64,000 nucleotides of DNA from CBDCWQ01 sp965223435 (GCA_965223435.1 CBDCWQ010000019.1:62001-126000); one strand, 5' to 3'. Shown: positions 31,901-42,500, counted from the first letter of the stretch. Notes: a model not told the origin generated them from the letters alone. A program made the numbers and translations.

Positions 31901-33337
31901 GGAGGACGCTGGTACTCAGACCTCTTTTACGGTGGACTCGCAGCCCCAAGCGACGATGCGTTGAAGGCGCATGTTGACGTCATCAAGCACAATATCATCG
32001 TTGTCCAATTCGACAACCAGCCGGGTTATGTGGGTTTTCCGACGAGTCAACCCAATATATGGGACGACCTTCGCGCCAAGGGCCCCGTCAGCCCCGTACT
32101 GGGTGGCGTTCACAGGGGCGAGAACAGCGGCCAAGCCACAGGCGCCCTCATGACCCTTCATGTAGCGCCCCGATTCAGTCCAGGCCAAGACTATCTCAAG
32201 GTCGTGGGCGGCACATCCTTCACCCGCTTTTTTGACAAGCTTGGCCACAAAACATCACCCTACATAGATGCCAAGAACGCGGACAAAGGGTGGATGGCGG
32301 CCGGTTTTTACGTGGGCAGAGAACCGCCATCCGATGCACGCATCATCGCCGAAGGGAAGGCGCTCAACAACAGCAACATGATCAAGGCCTACAACCCAAG
32401 CAAGGACGTTTACTCAGTCTTCCCAACGATTGAAGGGGCAAAGCCCCTGGAGAAAACCAAAGGAGGGCGGGCATACGTTCAAGTGATCTATCACTTGGGA
32501 GCGGGTGATGCCGACGGCCTTACGGAACGCTTTGCCCCCTACAGCAAGAATGGTTACGTCATCGTGATTGATGACACCCCGCTGGCAAAGTTTCGTGATG
32601 CGACCGGCAAAGTGGGCTCTCCATACCTAAGCCGGCCAACAACCCAGGAAGAAAAAGACGGCCGTTGGTGGGCCACGGGCTTCTATTCTGGCGAAGCCCC
32701 CCCCGACGATGAAACCATCCGAGAAGCCTCCCACACCCTCAAAAACGCCACTATGATTGTCGTCTTCCATAAAAACTATCGCTTCCACGGAGCCTTCCCC
32801 GCGGGCAGCGGTGGCCTCCAGGGCCTCGAAGACCAACCCAACGCGTTCAGCATTGAATACGTCTACTCCCCTCAAGACCCCCATGAGAGCCGCAAAGTCG
32901 CCATACGGTACAGCAAGTACTTCACCACCCACATCGCCATCCGGGAAGAACCGAACCACGTCCGCTTGCGAAACACCAAAGGCGCGCTGGTACACCCGCA
33001 CCTCAAGGAGACAACCACCAACACCTGGCATTCGCTCTGGCACTACAGCGGCCGAACCCTACCCCCTGCAGATGAACTTCTCGCCCACGCCTCAAGGTTC
33101 GGCACTGAACTGGTGGTGATGCAGCACAAACAACAAAAATGGGTCTCTGTCTTTCCCGTGCCCCAAAGCCGGAACGAATGGAGTATCGCCCGGGCGGCCA
33201 TGGGCCTTCAAGGCGCGATGAAAGTCATCTCAGGCGTCAACCCCAATGATCCAGCAGCATCATCCAAGTTGGCCGAGACCATCGCCAGCCGACTCGACGC
33301 CGAAGGCCCCATCCCCATCATCGACCACGGCTCCTGA
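22988..33337 (+). CDS. G3: giant exported platform protein with two C-terminal repeat families
   Basis: This 3449-aa protein counts from GTG 22988. Signal peptide: LDRRKRRG, then a hydrophobic core ending near SISEAQS. GWNPL is at ~46 and there is no FnIII domain. The propeller-like region has SDDGQVW and SRDQGRTW motifs, and the Cys cluster is C447, C449, C452, C454. The helical domain (~1006-1490) has TEHNLDVLSVLNHAL, DNCSWLALSV and SYHLEATMGLILGL. G3 lacks most of the exit module of the other three; only a short 'FLGGLETSLALGP' stretch resembles it. Residues ~1490-1830 are unique. Then come four ~220-aa A repeats (~1849-2570), a linker, and four ~120-127-aa B repeats (~2940-3390). No catalytic signature was recognised in either repeat. 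The repeats may be binding modules; the function is unknown. Confidence 0.85.
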   Translation: MSNLDRRKRRGVLRLSTILGFCFSLAAQSSISEAQSPAELRLRVEPGWNPLPVIETPSDPDTPVRSSVSIQDTRQRGLSIPDIESTVFSPTSEPQLMVGDGAFENQAVHWVFASQAQDLTLPIPQETVEKNAEQTRTSSSTVAEGWHAVHFIKTHIYDDPQVDRVLRWDPSAKAYKDLSVGDRLEPTVMYWLHRSAPGMLSFSVLGGTARTPQPLTTASGVESQKTPRSLVESAPVIGLGDFETPSVATKNDVHAAMPKSVITGHGEKTMVHLAYIAKDEQGDHIEVLHSLKSGRAGSFRREQGRRVATALPGWTITELAVAASSEKLVVAWIEKGREGDKTLMRIQEKQLMFTGAQEPTPSIVQAHPGVGEADPSWKRTLSLALDPDGHVHMTWNQANQVLYAYDFEIERTPDGRPLNVFNQHVRTPATEIVKYKAQYAPRADGRCDCEGCWCDESYPIRDEPDPKKDGQPRGPYIDRTHEAYAYAPSLHIGPKSVMIIAKQLRLWEDHPVPSEAWQHMLAKPIYSTTIVQRAQPTKWVQGWRQTWKAAYEPGDEHRWAGLGFQYQYLYQGTWHEDDQIVFAHRSLEREDTKSLPKKERSLHHPVASWNLSVVDGHFAPQVSQKPSYPKVAHMPSGSLIAVYEKGPQHDANQADGNPLFYATSDDGQVWASPKNLLAEGEPLAGYLPQVAISGRGEIGVAYYRPSLSTDLGISGRVQIARSRDQGRTWNVDTLNEERRTERLLDVAPLHGTTLDTETTTKAAYSDHYAGEPSLTADGDLFFAAFVHQAKEAHKRNRILTTRASRDQSVRQLDATVERPSSATSAPPTVKVALVNKHHVKVYDAPPEELVAAVEASLEASPQAPLWASNPGAPAGAHAALTSSPPLMQVELVEGEAVVSWAPANAFHTDEAVPPHPNPNPDLNYTKAIAERESLIRRTTLQASEGGRYDYADFYPPLSREGAYQVEYRPANHRFGDDQVPFDPRAASLYEGDDPDSIHLAGFERVWVYTLGIALAQLSRTKTVPGLTIPEHRARTQAMARYLCGHAVVDQANPHELKGWHFSWNTTGDSFKDPRLVTGANAWAIHGLGVFITSEAFANLPQDEEQAWFRQCYQSALLGLQRHRRTFEVGHQARQVSLMTAGWSTRGLEAVDRPFPIQGDGEPSPVEAHHERWAYYSVVDAIGYDVYDEAQPPALKACADASLCAAGEIPEDAWQSFTLSERAWSRLKRPEIARNVVTEHNLDVLSVLNHALNHTGALGLSNKGALEAWRNEVRDGIFYALWDQVPPSKLAYLAEREPHKQAWLKDEASTDAKSPMGRIVTGGAFQEDGTFSKSSHTAIDNCSWLALSVDYRDLPPSDEGAPSIYVSRLERCLQYTILRFAKKMGFSDSGPKYYGTHYFQNAFRDPYINPSDLQESSYHLEATMGLILGLHRFVGAHPEVQSAEGLEYEAKRLWANAQTFTRDHGFPYSSQRIQDLSTLLSSSTAILWFIDVHDALETPPSSFPPAALAMGQSFFGSASFLGGLETSLALGPRPEAAAYWVYGVEVIKQLGAREALKLVLTEILATGVFTAITGEIHQEEINDLVDQLLVDENHNVVVVEEHVPFEVPADYAYVGRSPPLEPSNPKDYYTSVREIVSAYPSYWEEAFSDSIIANLGFGVGSTTEEQEEAAQALRAMFQNAIPQDVILQKTWDGIEVYRKLRLFQPLDRFYQAPRGVVLHLGPDHEGPKLIHHQPGSWTNWYEGEIAASDIPEAYKDTYIQWIHQWLLDIVLGVPSCKQRHSSDAFGITAPPRRCPTTPLGWDPWRTEATKDITKGGLIGATPQEPFVYAASKLDGGVALAPPIDARGAFYVLPQDWSIQEPTEKELFKKAHDFQGPAVWLKFAKMPGHAVVPVRNLKNMNPDLFEVKLATAGAKPNKAKPSVGASAVARTVFDFTGKRLAQLPILLNLDTIRLYGPNGKQIPGIEKVNVSLKPTPRDVFLSGHSSRSPNVEIQVKNLGVFVAGKAQPVVDYIQASKLSSKEYWLTRISSSKGKRQDPVTDIIRPIWPDDQKWVAIEHLSEARYYVDQHGQWDVVRGGWMKEAPSLETLVNQALNGRPLVWGISLDPPGHTVFPSIHLDKVDPKRFRFKLATGNVRTGYGGSNDQLLVDRISTFDKDLTSVSILSSPTTIRTYTPKGHVIANTFGKDAAVSTQPAKKEELLALHRPRNPVFEVYSPNTLLYYRGTAARLLDYFRQEKTSYEIIATTSGDSGRDSSFSMEQAADLWASSSNKTPWIAVYNPHHDTYYIDKKGEISILRTGLLQEPPTKKDLWNKAKRFGGPAVYGYSDEVHGDVVIPLRDLFRIDTTKFELKLATLSSDPSTTSRMAQYTASQVADAMPSTVTEIPLLVDDSEIVLYTRDGHKITSLRLEASLQPKTRFPLLELAGRDIVFEIYVPALHVYLAGPQGAIRAFLEKNNISKDDYEISMMTHQGHERTPTLTMPLLKPIMPNGQTHFLVASRDREPYFVDKNGKYDALRTGWMKAPPDNTFLWDFAEKASSPALWGTTKEPAGHSVVALRDLANIDKNNFSPAKLTASQDPENKGNVQLAMGTVLRVSKLVSFDELPVLVSLTEELPFRKDATRVTSHLNPYGREGAFEFLGTVGYTKKAFVAKAKSYNYPTMQVKGHDNNYYFMAAHLAEQLLNPTFLGEQYFVQFLSLANSAENSRAISMARFLQPEQKSVETYIIGIKTWVYLNRAGQRSFENGQSDMLFEGAPPKGTALLALYDKYGFHIALIEDLHSKNNYLVRRSTVEAFIKEGPQSPSVRTGDGPDSHPLLYEVQSVTATYDDFVKNPPTWAKGKLVQTKTTPKPQPTSDQTWTGNPILSHSQKPILEKALWTRAQREKLDLVQALTEEGGVFIFPFVAWNEAEAVINEPLTDVTIASLGSRPGSIAKTAFKRTPHLAYVKVMDRGQTMFWNEWGERIHPYMTPDRSPIGGRWYSDLFYGGLAAPSDDALKAHVDVIKHNIIVVQFDNQPGYVGFPTSQPNIWDDLRAKGPVSPVLGGVHRGENSGQATGALMTLHVAPRFSPGQDYLKVVGGTSFTRFFDKLGHKTSPYIDAKNADKGWMAAGFYVGREPPSDARIIAEGKALNNSNMIKAYNPSKDVYSVFPTIEGAKPLEKTKGGRAYVQVIYHLGAGDADGLTERFAPYSKNGYVIVIDDTPLAKFRDATGKVGSPYLSRPTTQEEKDGRWWATGFYSGEAPPDDETIREASHTLKNATMIVVFHKNYRFHGAFPAGSGGLQGLEDQPNAFSIEYVYSPQDPHESRKVAIRYSKYFTTHIAIREEPNHVRLRNTKGALVHPHLKETTTNTWHSLWHYSGRTLPPADELLAHASRFGTELVVMQHKQQKWVSVFPVPQSRNEWSIARAAMGLQGAMKVISGVNPNDPAASSKLAETIASRLDAEGPIPIIDHGS
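28531..30710 (+). repeat. G3 repeat family A (four units, ~220 aa)
   Basis: Each unit carries a 'YYVDxxGxxxxxRxGWM' strand, then a helix ending GPAVWG or similar. A 'PGHxVVPxRDL..ID...FELKLAT' segment and a 'VFEIYVP....YLAG' strand pair follow. The GPAV-type motif recurs at about 28607, 29267, 29936 and 30593, spacing of 220, 223 and 219 codons. The first unit lacks a clear YYVD strand. I do not recognise the fold; alternating short strands suggest a beta-rich domain. Confidence 0.7.
31800..33150 (+). repeat. G3 repeat family B (four units, 120-127 aa)
   Basis: Each unit has W-x3-x-[FW]-x-Y-x-G (as in WMAAGFYVG and WWATGFYSG), then a PPxDxxI helix, a hydrophobic strand and an 'xVFPT' strand. 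The leading Trp falls at 31910, 32291, 32666 and 33026. In at least three units the Trp is preceded by a 'G..xxPYL/HPYM' segment. The family is distinct from repeat A. Function is not recognised. Confidence 0.7.
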
Positions 33338-33586
33338 CATCAAGCGTCCACTCAGAAAACCTCACAGCGGCTGCTCGAATCACACCGCGGACTTCCCCCA
33401 TGGGCTCGGAGCAAGGGACGTCACCCCTGTACTCCTTCCGAAAATTGCTCAAGAGGCGAAATCGAATTCACAAAAAAAATGGGCTCTCAATTTTCTCTTC
33501 ACCGAGGTCCAACGAATAACGCTTGCCGTTCTTATGGAACTCGAATGGCGGGGACCTCAGGGAAAACTCAGGCTCCGGCAATGGCT
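33338..33586. other. Intergenic gap between convergent G3 and G4
   Basis: About 250 bp between two converging stop codons. No gene and no clear stem-loop with a T-run was seen. Confidence 0.5.
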
Positions 33587-36500
33587 TCAAAAAGGCGACT
33601 GCGAGGCGCCACTTAGCCACTTCTCATATTCTCGCTGGATGAGCGATTGATCGACCCGGGTGCCTTTGCTCCGCGCCTCGAGGTATCTAACGAGGGGAAT
33701 ATCGCTTATGAGGTCCGTGTAGTCTAGGAGGGGTGGCGAGGCGACGTTGGGATTGGCAACGAACTCCATGATCTTGGAGAGCTCACGGATCCCGGTACTG
33801 TACGTCCGTAACCGGTATTCGTAGGCGTCATGCCGGCGCGTCCATTTGACGAGTTCGTAAGTCGCCAAGATAAACTGTGCGGGCACCGGCTGGGAGGACT
33901 CCCAGTCGACCAATGCCTCTTCCGCCAGGGCCCAGTGGGTCAGTACGTCAGGAAGCGACAGCTCAACGGCCCACGTGTTTTCGAGCTCGGCGCGCGCGGA
34001 TTCGAGCATTTTGACCACTTCTAGCCCCCGAACCGTTTGTTTGTGCACCTCATCTTCGGCCTGATTGAACGTCGGCACCGGGTTCGGATCAAATTTCATC
34101 TCATTGAGAGGGCCAGGCTTCTTGTGCGCAAGCGGTGGACCTTTGTAGAGGTGCTGAAGCCAGATTTCTGCTTCGCTGAGCAAAGGTCGATCTCGGTGAA
34201 GAAGCGCCGGATCGGTCAGAAGCTGATCTACAAGCTTGCGTGTGGGTCCCAAAAGGCCCGCAAAAGCCAGATCTTCGTGGTGATGGAGGGCTGCATTCAA
34301 CAGTCGTTTGGTGTTTGTCGCGACAACCGATGGGTCGCGGAACCCGTTGAAAACCGAATGGTCGAGCGCGATGGTTGAATCGAAGAGCGCGGCGTCAAAA
34401 ACCGCCCGCTCTACCACGCTCAGCGAATTTCCGGCTTTCATGTAGCCGGTGCTCCCCTGCACCGTGCGAAACTTGTTCAACATCAACAGGGTGTCCGTGG
34501 CGGCTTGAAAACGGTCAAGGGAGGCGTTGGTCACATGGAAGGCCAAAAGTACAACCGGGATGTTTCCGGTTCCGACAATCAGCAACTCCAATCCTTGTTC
34601 CGCCTGCTCGACCATCTCGGTCACTTCTTTCGCTTCCGCTTTTGCCATCTTTGGCCGAAGTTTGGCCTGGGCGCGATGCACATCGTTTTGTACGGACGGA
34701 AAATCGTAGAAAAAAAGATCCCGAACACCCTTCGAGACCTCTTGACCCTTAGAGTTCGCGGTTACGACAGCGTCGTTGATCGGATCAAAAATCTTGTCGA
34801 GTACAACGCTGATATTCAACAGGCGTTTTCGAAGAGCAGCAGATTCGGGTTCATCGGTGGCTGTTTCGACTCCAGGGATAGGGGTGTTCTGGATCGATTC
34901 AGGGGGTACCGGGCCCTCGGACTTAGGCTGAATGCCCGTGGACAACACCTTCAGCTGGTGGTGGATCACATTGAAGTCATATTCGCCGCTGCTTTGGGCA
35001 TTCTTTTTGGCGAGCTCCCCCATCTCGGCAGGCGTGTTCAACGGATTGTAAAACCGATTCACCTCGGACCAACCCTCTTGATCCCAGAGTCGGACGTCGA
35101 TGTACATCGCTTGATTAAAATGTTCGTTGTCGAACACCCTCCCTAGCGCTTCCTCCCAGTCCTTCACCGAACGCTCGTGGAATACGAAACTTATGCGCGA
35201 GATATTAGGAGTCTTGGCGTCGGCAACTAAGTCCTTCACGGCGCCATAGTCGAGGGTCTTGTTTCTCACGAACATCTTCTTAATAAGTTCGGAAACGTAG
35301 GCATAGTCGTTGAATTTGTCGGCCATGCTTTTGGGGGAAGGCTTGGAGATTTTCTTGCCGGTGGACACATCAATGGTCTTGAACCAATGCACCGGCTTCT
35401 TCGTAGTTTCATACCAATAGGCGACTGGCTCGTGGTCCTCGAAGGCCACTGTTTCACCGCGATGGGTCGAAGTATTGTCGGTGACAGGGCCAGGCTTCGT
35501 ATCCGTTGTTTGCGGCTTTTTTTCTGCTTGGTGGCGATCGTACTCGTCGAGATCCCAGCGGAAATGAAGCTCGCGCTTAACCGATATACCTTGGGCATCG
35601 CTTCCGCGAAAGACCATTCGCGCCGACTGGCCTGTCACAACCCGAAAATCGGGATCTGTGGTCCCATCGTAGGTGCTGGTCGCGTACTGGTCGACGCTAT
35701 CCAGTTCGAGAACAAGGCCGTCTACGTATACGCTTTGTAACCTTGTGCCTCGCAGCACGGATTCGACCTGAGATTTGAAATCTTCCAGTCCGTTCGAATT
35801 GAGCGGCATCCATGGAAGCCGACTCAATATGGATTGCTCGTCCACGATGAGGTCATTGTGACCGATGTTTGGGGGAATGCGAGCTGGGGTTGTTTTGCTC
35901 TCCTGATGTCGGTGGGTGACGAAAGCTTGATAGACCTCATCTTTGCGATGCTCTTCGACCCTTTCGCGGTCGTAGGGAGAGGCGGCGGCCTCCCAGTCGG
36001 ACTGCGCTGCCGAGGACATCGACCAGTAGTTCTTCACAACTTCAGAAGAAGAGACCCCCGGAACCACACCGGGCTGCCAGTAGGCAAAAACCAACTCGCC
36101 CTGACCCGAATCCACGGTTACCTCTTTCGAAAACGAATAAGCATAGGGCGGATGTGACCCATGTTCGGGAGCGATGTCTCGCACGACGAATTTGTACTGG
36201 CCATTCTCTTTCGGGAAAGTTCCATCCTTATCCAAGCGCATTTCAATCCAGGAAGGGAAATTGCGTTCGAAAAAATGGCGTTGCGCGGTCAGATCGTTTG
36301 CCGGCATAGCAATGATCGGGCCCGAAAACGGGTACGGGCTGGAGTTCTTCATCAGCCGCCCAGAGACCGTCAGGTATTGACCCTGTTTTCGCCCCAGTTT
36401 GACATCTTGCTGCTGAAGAAATGCGGTGGCGACCCGTTCGCCCGCTGAAAGAACGCGCTCGTACTCCGCTTTGGACGCCAGGGTGTCCCAGGCCCTTCTC

Positions 36501-39500
36501 GTCGCACTGGATAGCAAAGAAAAATTTTTCACCAACTCTTCGTCTGTCTGCCCCGCAAGAACCATATGACCTTGTTCGATGCTCACCAGATCATCGGAAT
36601 CTTCGGTCTCAGCCTTCCAGTGAATGGAGATCTGGTCAGTATCCCCGACCTTCATGGTTAGCCGGTAGTCCAAAAGAATCATCTGCCCGGAGCGAGGATG
36701 GCGAATGGCGTTGACTGCGTAGTGTTGCGTCGGCCCGGGCTCAAAGCCTCGGTCCTTGAGTCCGTTTGCGATACGCTCTTGCAGATCCGGCAAACGCCCG
36801 AGAAATACCCCGGTAGCGGCTGGATCGAGAGGCATCCAGTCTGCTTTGATCCAATCGACATCCTTAAGCGCCAACACGTGTTCAATGTGCGGGGGAACGG
36901 AGGCCGTACGACCGAGGGATGCGGGAGGCGCAATCCCAGTGCTGGCCGCCGGTGAGCCCTGGGCTTGGAGTTTGGCAACCAGCCACTGATGCACAGCTTC
37001 TTGAACCCTCGTTTTTTCCTTAGGATGGGTTTCGCGTTCCCATCGGCTTGCGTTTTCGGGAGTCAACCCATCGTAGTAAGCAACAACGTCCGTCCAAGCC
37101 TCTCGGGGAATCACGCCCCAGTCCGCCACCCACAAGTAGTTTAGTTTGGTGCCACTCAAAAACTCGATGTTCCACGCGTAGGCGGTCACGAGCTGGTTCG
37201 TGCGGTCTCCAAGCTTCCAGCCGTCAAGGATGTGTCCCCGCGAACTTCGAATGGCGCGATTGGGTCCGATTTTCTCTTGGAAGAAAACCTTGAGGTCGTC
37301 GAAAAACTGTTCTTGAAGCTGAGGCTGCATGGGCATGGCGGGCAGCTTCAACCGCGTAAATGTCAAGAAGCGATCCTCTTCGGGCGGCTTCAAATGTGTA
37401 AACGCAATGTTATGACGACCGAGGACCCACAACGGCGACATGCCCAAGCCTTCGGAAATGCGAGCTTGGTTGAACGCATCCCAGTTGGGCCCAGTCGCTT
37501 TAGTCCCCGTAGCTTGTTGAAAGAGGGCGTGTGCTCGCTCACGGCTTAAAGTGGCCAACTCATCGTCGTCCTCAGAAAAAAAGAAGGGCGCCTGTCTTTT
37601 TACGCCATCTAGACTGCGCGAATCACTCGCCCCACCAATGGTCGATGCATCCCCGCGCCGCCTACTGAACTGCTCTGCCCCCTGCCACCCAAACTCGCCT
37701 CGGATCGCGAGTTCGAGGAGGTAGAGCCAGCTGTCTCGCATGGGCTCTGAGAACCCATCAGCCATGGGCGCAAGCAGCGCCCAAAGCCGATGGCTTTGGA
37801 CAAAGTCGTGGAGAATCTTTGATGCTGGCCGCTCTGTTTTTAATCGGTACACGGACCACAGGGAACTTTCTGTGGGCGTGAGGATCCCCAGGTTCCCGAG
37901 AGCGGACTCGACACCCAACCACTCTATCTGAATTCGGTAGACACGGTCCTCTTGGAACTCAAAGGGTTCATTCGAAAGCGGGCTATCGAGTTTGGGTCCA
38001 AGGGGATAAATAGGCACGCCTTGGACGATCTCTGACTCCGGTCGAAAATAGGCACCGAGCGGCTGGGCCACCACCTCCTCCGCACGCACCACGCCTGATT
38101 CTTCCCAATAGGCGCTGTTCGCCCGCCCGGCGCTGGCCACAATGTGTTCCAGACTGGAGTCCACTTGCGAGCCCCCAAGAAAAGCAATGGTTTCGATGCC
38201 CGCAACGAGTGGCAAAGATAGCGCTGGCGAAAACGCCCCCAGCTCGTCCAGTGATTGTTGAAGACGCGTGCCAAACTTGGAGATCAGTTTCCCACGCGCG
38301 AGAATCAACTTGGTTCCAAACTCAAGCAAGCCGTCATGGTGCCCCGAAGAACTGGAGCGAATCTCTTCGGCCAGGTGCGTGAGCGCCCAAATCACGTTAT
38401 CGAGCGAAGGTGTGGGTGGAGCTACGTCGATATCAAGCTCTGTTGGGTGAAAGGCGTCGTAAACATCAATAAACCACACGACGGCCGTGCTTGAAGACAA
38501 CCGTGTCGACAGATTGTGAATGCGTTGACTGGAGTAGGGAAAGTTGTGGTCTTGAACAAACGCCTGAGCCCCAGACCAAAGATTCTCCGCATCCTCGAGA
38601 AAACCTCTCGCGCTCGGATGTTCTGGGTGTGCTTTGGCAAACCGCAGGAGGCCCAGGGTCAGACCCATCGTGGCCTCGAGGTGGTACGAAGATTCTTGGA
38701 GTTCACTCGGTTCGATATACGGGTCGCGAAACGCATTCTGGAAATAGTGGGTGCCACGATAAGTCTTGGCTGGAGGGCAGCTGGCCGCGGGGGCATCGCA
38801 AGATGATGCTTCGTAAGACAGATCTTTGACATACTGTATGACGGTGTATTCGAGACAGGCCGCAAGCCGCTCCACGTACGGCGCATGGTCTTCGGCTGCT
38901 AAGGCCCCTAGAATCTGGTGGTCCACGGACAACGACAACCAGCTGCAATTGTCGATGGCAGCATGTGGGCTGAGCGTAAGGCTGTAGCCTTTTTCTTTGC
39001 TGGGCACCAAAGCCCCCCCTGTGACCACACGCCCAAGATCCCGATCTTCGAGGGCTTTCTGAATCGCGTGCCTTCGCATCCGAAGAAATGCCGTTTGGGC
39101 TTCGGTCCGAGCCCGGCCGTCCGATAGCAATCCATCCACTTCAACAAGCGCTTCACGAAACTCTGGCTTCCAGTGGTTGACATCGTACAAACCATAAAAA
39201 ACGCCATCTCGAAGCTGGTCCCGCCAGCCAGTCAAAGACCGAAGTTCGTCGTCAGAGAACCCGAGAGCTGGGCCGTGGTTGAGGGCGTGGTTCAACACGC
39301 TCAAAACATCGAGGTTGTGCTCCGTGACCACGTTTTGGGCCGCAACCCGTCTGCGAAGTGCATCCCATTCGGCCTCCTGCACAACGGGCCGGTCCACCCA
39401 GCCGCCGGAATCGCTTTTTTCGCAAGAGGCACCCCCGGATTCACCACCCCGCAAGCAAGACCGAACGAAAGTCTCCTCAAACTCGTCGTATCCGATCGCG

Positions 39501-42500
39501 TCAAGAACACTGTAGTAGCCCCAAACCTCATTGGGGTTTTGGGTCAAAGGTTGCCCCTTGGTGGTCAGGATTCTATGGGGCGCGTCCGAAAACACAAGAC
39601 CCTCAGTGGTCCACCCGGCGGTCATGAGCACAACCTCCCGGCCGTCCAGCTCGAGGGTCCGTTTGTGGGTCTTCAGTCCCTCAAGGGCGTCCCGATAACA
39701 CCCTTTCAGGGTCTCCTTCACGGTCCCTTGGGGCATTAGGCGATAGGCCTCCGACGTCAAAAACACACCCAGGCCGTGAACTGCCCACGCATTGGCCCCC
39801 GTCACCAATCGGGCATCCTTCCAAGCGTCGTCCAGGGTGTTCCAGGAAAAAGGCCACCCCAAAACTTGTTTCGTCTGAGGATCGCGCACAACATGTTGAC
39901 AGAGATATCGGGCGAGCCCCTGAGCTTTTTTTCGGTACGCGGCTTGTTCCTCTCGTGCGAGCTGCGCCAACGCCACGCCTTGGGTATAGACCCAAACCCG
40001 TTCAAACCCTGCGAGGTGCTTGGCATCCCGGTACTCGGGCGAGTCCCAGAGGTCTGGATCCTCAAAACGAGCATGCTCCTGGAGATCATGATGGCTCAGA
40101 GTGTCCGAGCGATACTCCACCTGGTAGTACAGAAGGTCCCCAGAGGCTGCATGAACCTTCGACTTGAGTAGCTCGTCTCGGTGAAGCACTGCCCTGGCGT
40201 AGTTGCCACCCGCGTTGCCCGGAACCAAACGAACCCTGGATTCAGAATAAGCCTGGTCTAAAGCGGCGTCCGAAGAGGCCGCAAGATCGGTCCGAGAAAC
40301 GCCCAGCATCACGTCCCCGTTCGCCAACGACGCAGACTCGAAACGGGTGATGAAACGGGCCGCACCCGCCTCAAGCGTCAGCTCAAACGGAGTGCGTCCA
40401 TCGGCGCCTTCAACAGGCAACCCCAGATTGGACGACACGCTTTGAGGCGCGCTTGCCAAAGATACGCCAAAGCCGTCCCTGGACTCCGAAAGCTCGGACG
40501 CTCGCAATGGAACCACGGTTCCCGCGCCCGATAGTACAGGACTGGGAGACTTGTGGACCACGCGAACGGTGCTTCCGTCATTGACCCGCATGTGGAACTT
40601 GTTTTCCGCAGTGATAGTGACCGGTACGCTCTGGTTCTCCGTAACCCGTTCAGGAAGGCCTATGTTGAGCCGGGCGACGTCAAAAACCCGCGCGGAACGG
40701 GACACGACGATCCGATCACCAGCCGGTATTCCGAAGCCCTTTTTCACCCATGCAACCAAAAAGAGCTCCTCCAGCGTCGACAATGCGGGACGCTGAGCAG
40801 ATATGGCCCCCACGCCGTGGCTGGCAAAGGGCGCGCGGGGACCGGACCGGCTGAGAACAACGGCGGACGAAAAAGCCGAGGTTCCAATCCTCCGAACCGC
40901 TTCGATCTGTGGGCCATCTTCATTTGCGGCGGCGGAGTATACGATCAACGTCTCGTGTGGCGCAGCCACCGCAACGTGTGGAGCGGCACCGTATGCCACG
41001 ACCTCAGAACCCGACCAGGTCAGACCCCCGTCTTGCGAAAACGCGACGTGGATGGGGGCTTGGCCGTCGACATACGAGCCATTTGATTGCACTTTTTCAA
41101 ACACAGCCACCATCTCACCATCGGGCGCGGTGTAGACCTGAGGGTGAGATGGTCTTCCGCCAAATGCGCCCTCAGAGCCTTCGTGCACGACCGAGATCCG
41201 AAACTGCTGCTCGTGGTCGTCCTTCCACGCGCCAACCCGAAACACGGCCCGTTTCAGATGTTCGTGGCCAGCATCACCCGCATCCGCCCCCGACCACGCG
41301 CCAGCCACCAGGGGCCTTTGTGCCACCTTAATCTGATGCTCTTGATGCCACGTGCCTTGATAGCGGTACTGAAACTGGGTTCCTAGCCCCGCCCACAAGG
41401 TCTCATCATTCGCTTCGTACGCGTGTTTCCAGACTTGGCGCCACCCCACGATGCGTCTCGTGAGTTGAGATCCAAAGACAACTTGGTCGCTATAGACCGG
41501 GTTCTGTATCATGCCTTGCCAGGCATCATGAGGGACCGGATCGTCATCCCATCGGCGAATCTGATGACCGATGATGGTCAGTTTCTCATCATCGACGTGA
41601 AGCGAGGGCGCAGCAACAACCGCCTCCTCGGTACGAAAGATGTAGGGGCCAAAGGGCTTCCCGTTCTCTTTCGGGTTGGGTTCGTCGCTCAAAGGATAAG
41701 ACTCCGGGCACCAACAGCCCTCACACCGACAATCGCCAGCCGAATCGGGTTCGTATTGGGCCAGGTACCTCACCGGTTCGGTCGCAGGCGTCCGTTTTCG
41801 CTGATCAAAAACGTTCGCTGGCGCGCCCTCCAAGTTTTTTAGATAATAGACTTTGCTCGCTTCACCCCAGACCAAGTGAAGATCGTCGTATCGGTCGTAG
41901 GCCAACGATAGACTATGCTTGTTGGCTAACCCATCCCGGATTTTGGTCACCGCCCCAAAGGTCTTGCCCCCATCGACACTTTCTCGTCCGTAAACGATGT
42001 CCTCGGGACGGCTTTTGCCTGCTCGCTGAATCCAGGCCACAAAAACTCGCTTGTTCTTCGCACCAAGCGCCAGGGCGATAAACTCGGCATCGGGCACCAA
42101 GGACGCAAGGGATACGGGCGCCGAGAACGTGCCTTGTTTTCCCGCCTGGCGACTGTGCCGGTATTGGAGCACCGCCCCGCTATTGCGACTTCTCTCGAAA
42201 TAGACGAGGTGAGCCACGAACGCCTTGCCGTCCTTGGCTAGCGCAGTCCTTGGGAAAGAAGCTGAGACCCGCCCCGCGCTCACTTCACTCGGAAGCTCAA
42301 AAGATCCTGGTACTGCGGTCGACGGCGTTTCGAAGACGGGGAGTTCAATGGTCGGCGAAGGAACGGACTCCAGCCTGTCGCCACTTGGATCTTGAACAAT
42401 CGCCGTTGCGTGGTAACGGTAGGTCTTTCCAAATTCGAGGCCTTCATCCACGTGGACTGTTTGTCCGACCGTCGCTACGGGCAACCCGTCTCGAAACACA

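Noticed and set aside
28531..33150. The G3 repeats as a CRISPR or DNA-level repeat array
   Set aside because: Repetition is only at protein level with long, diverged units; no short identical DNA repeats are present.
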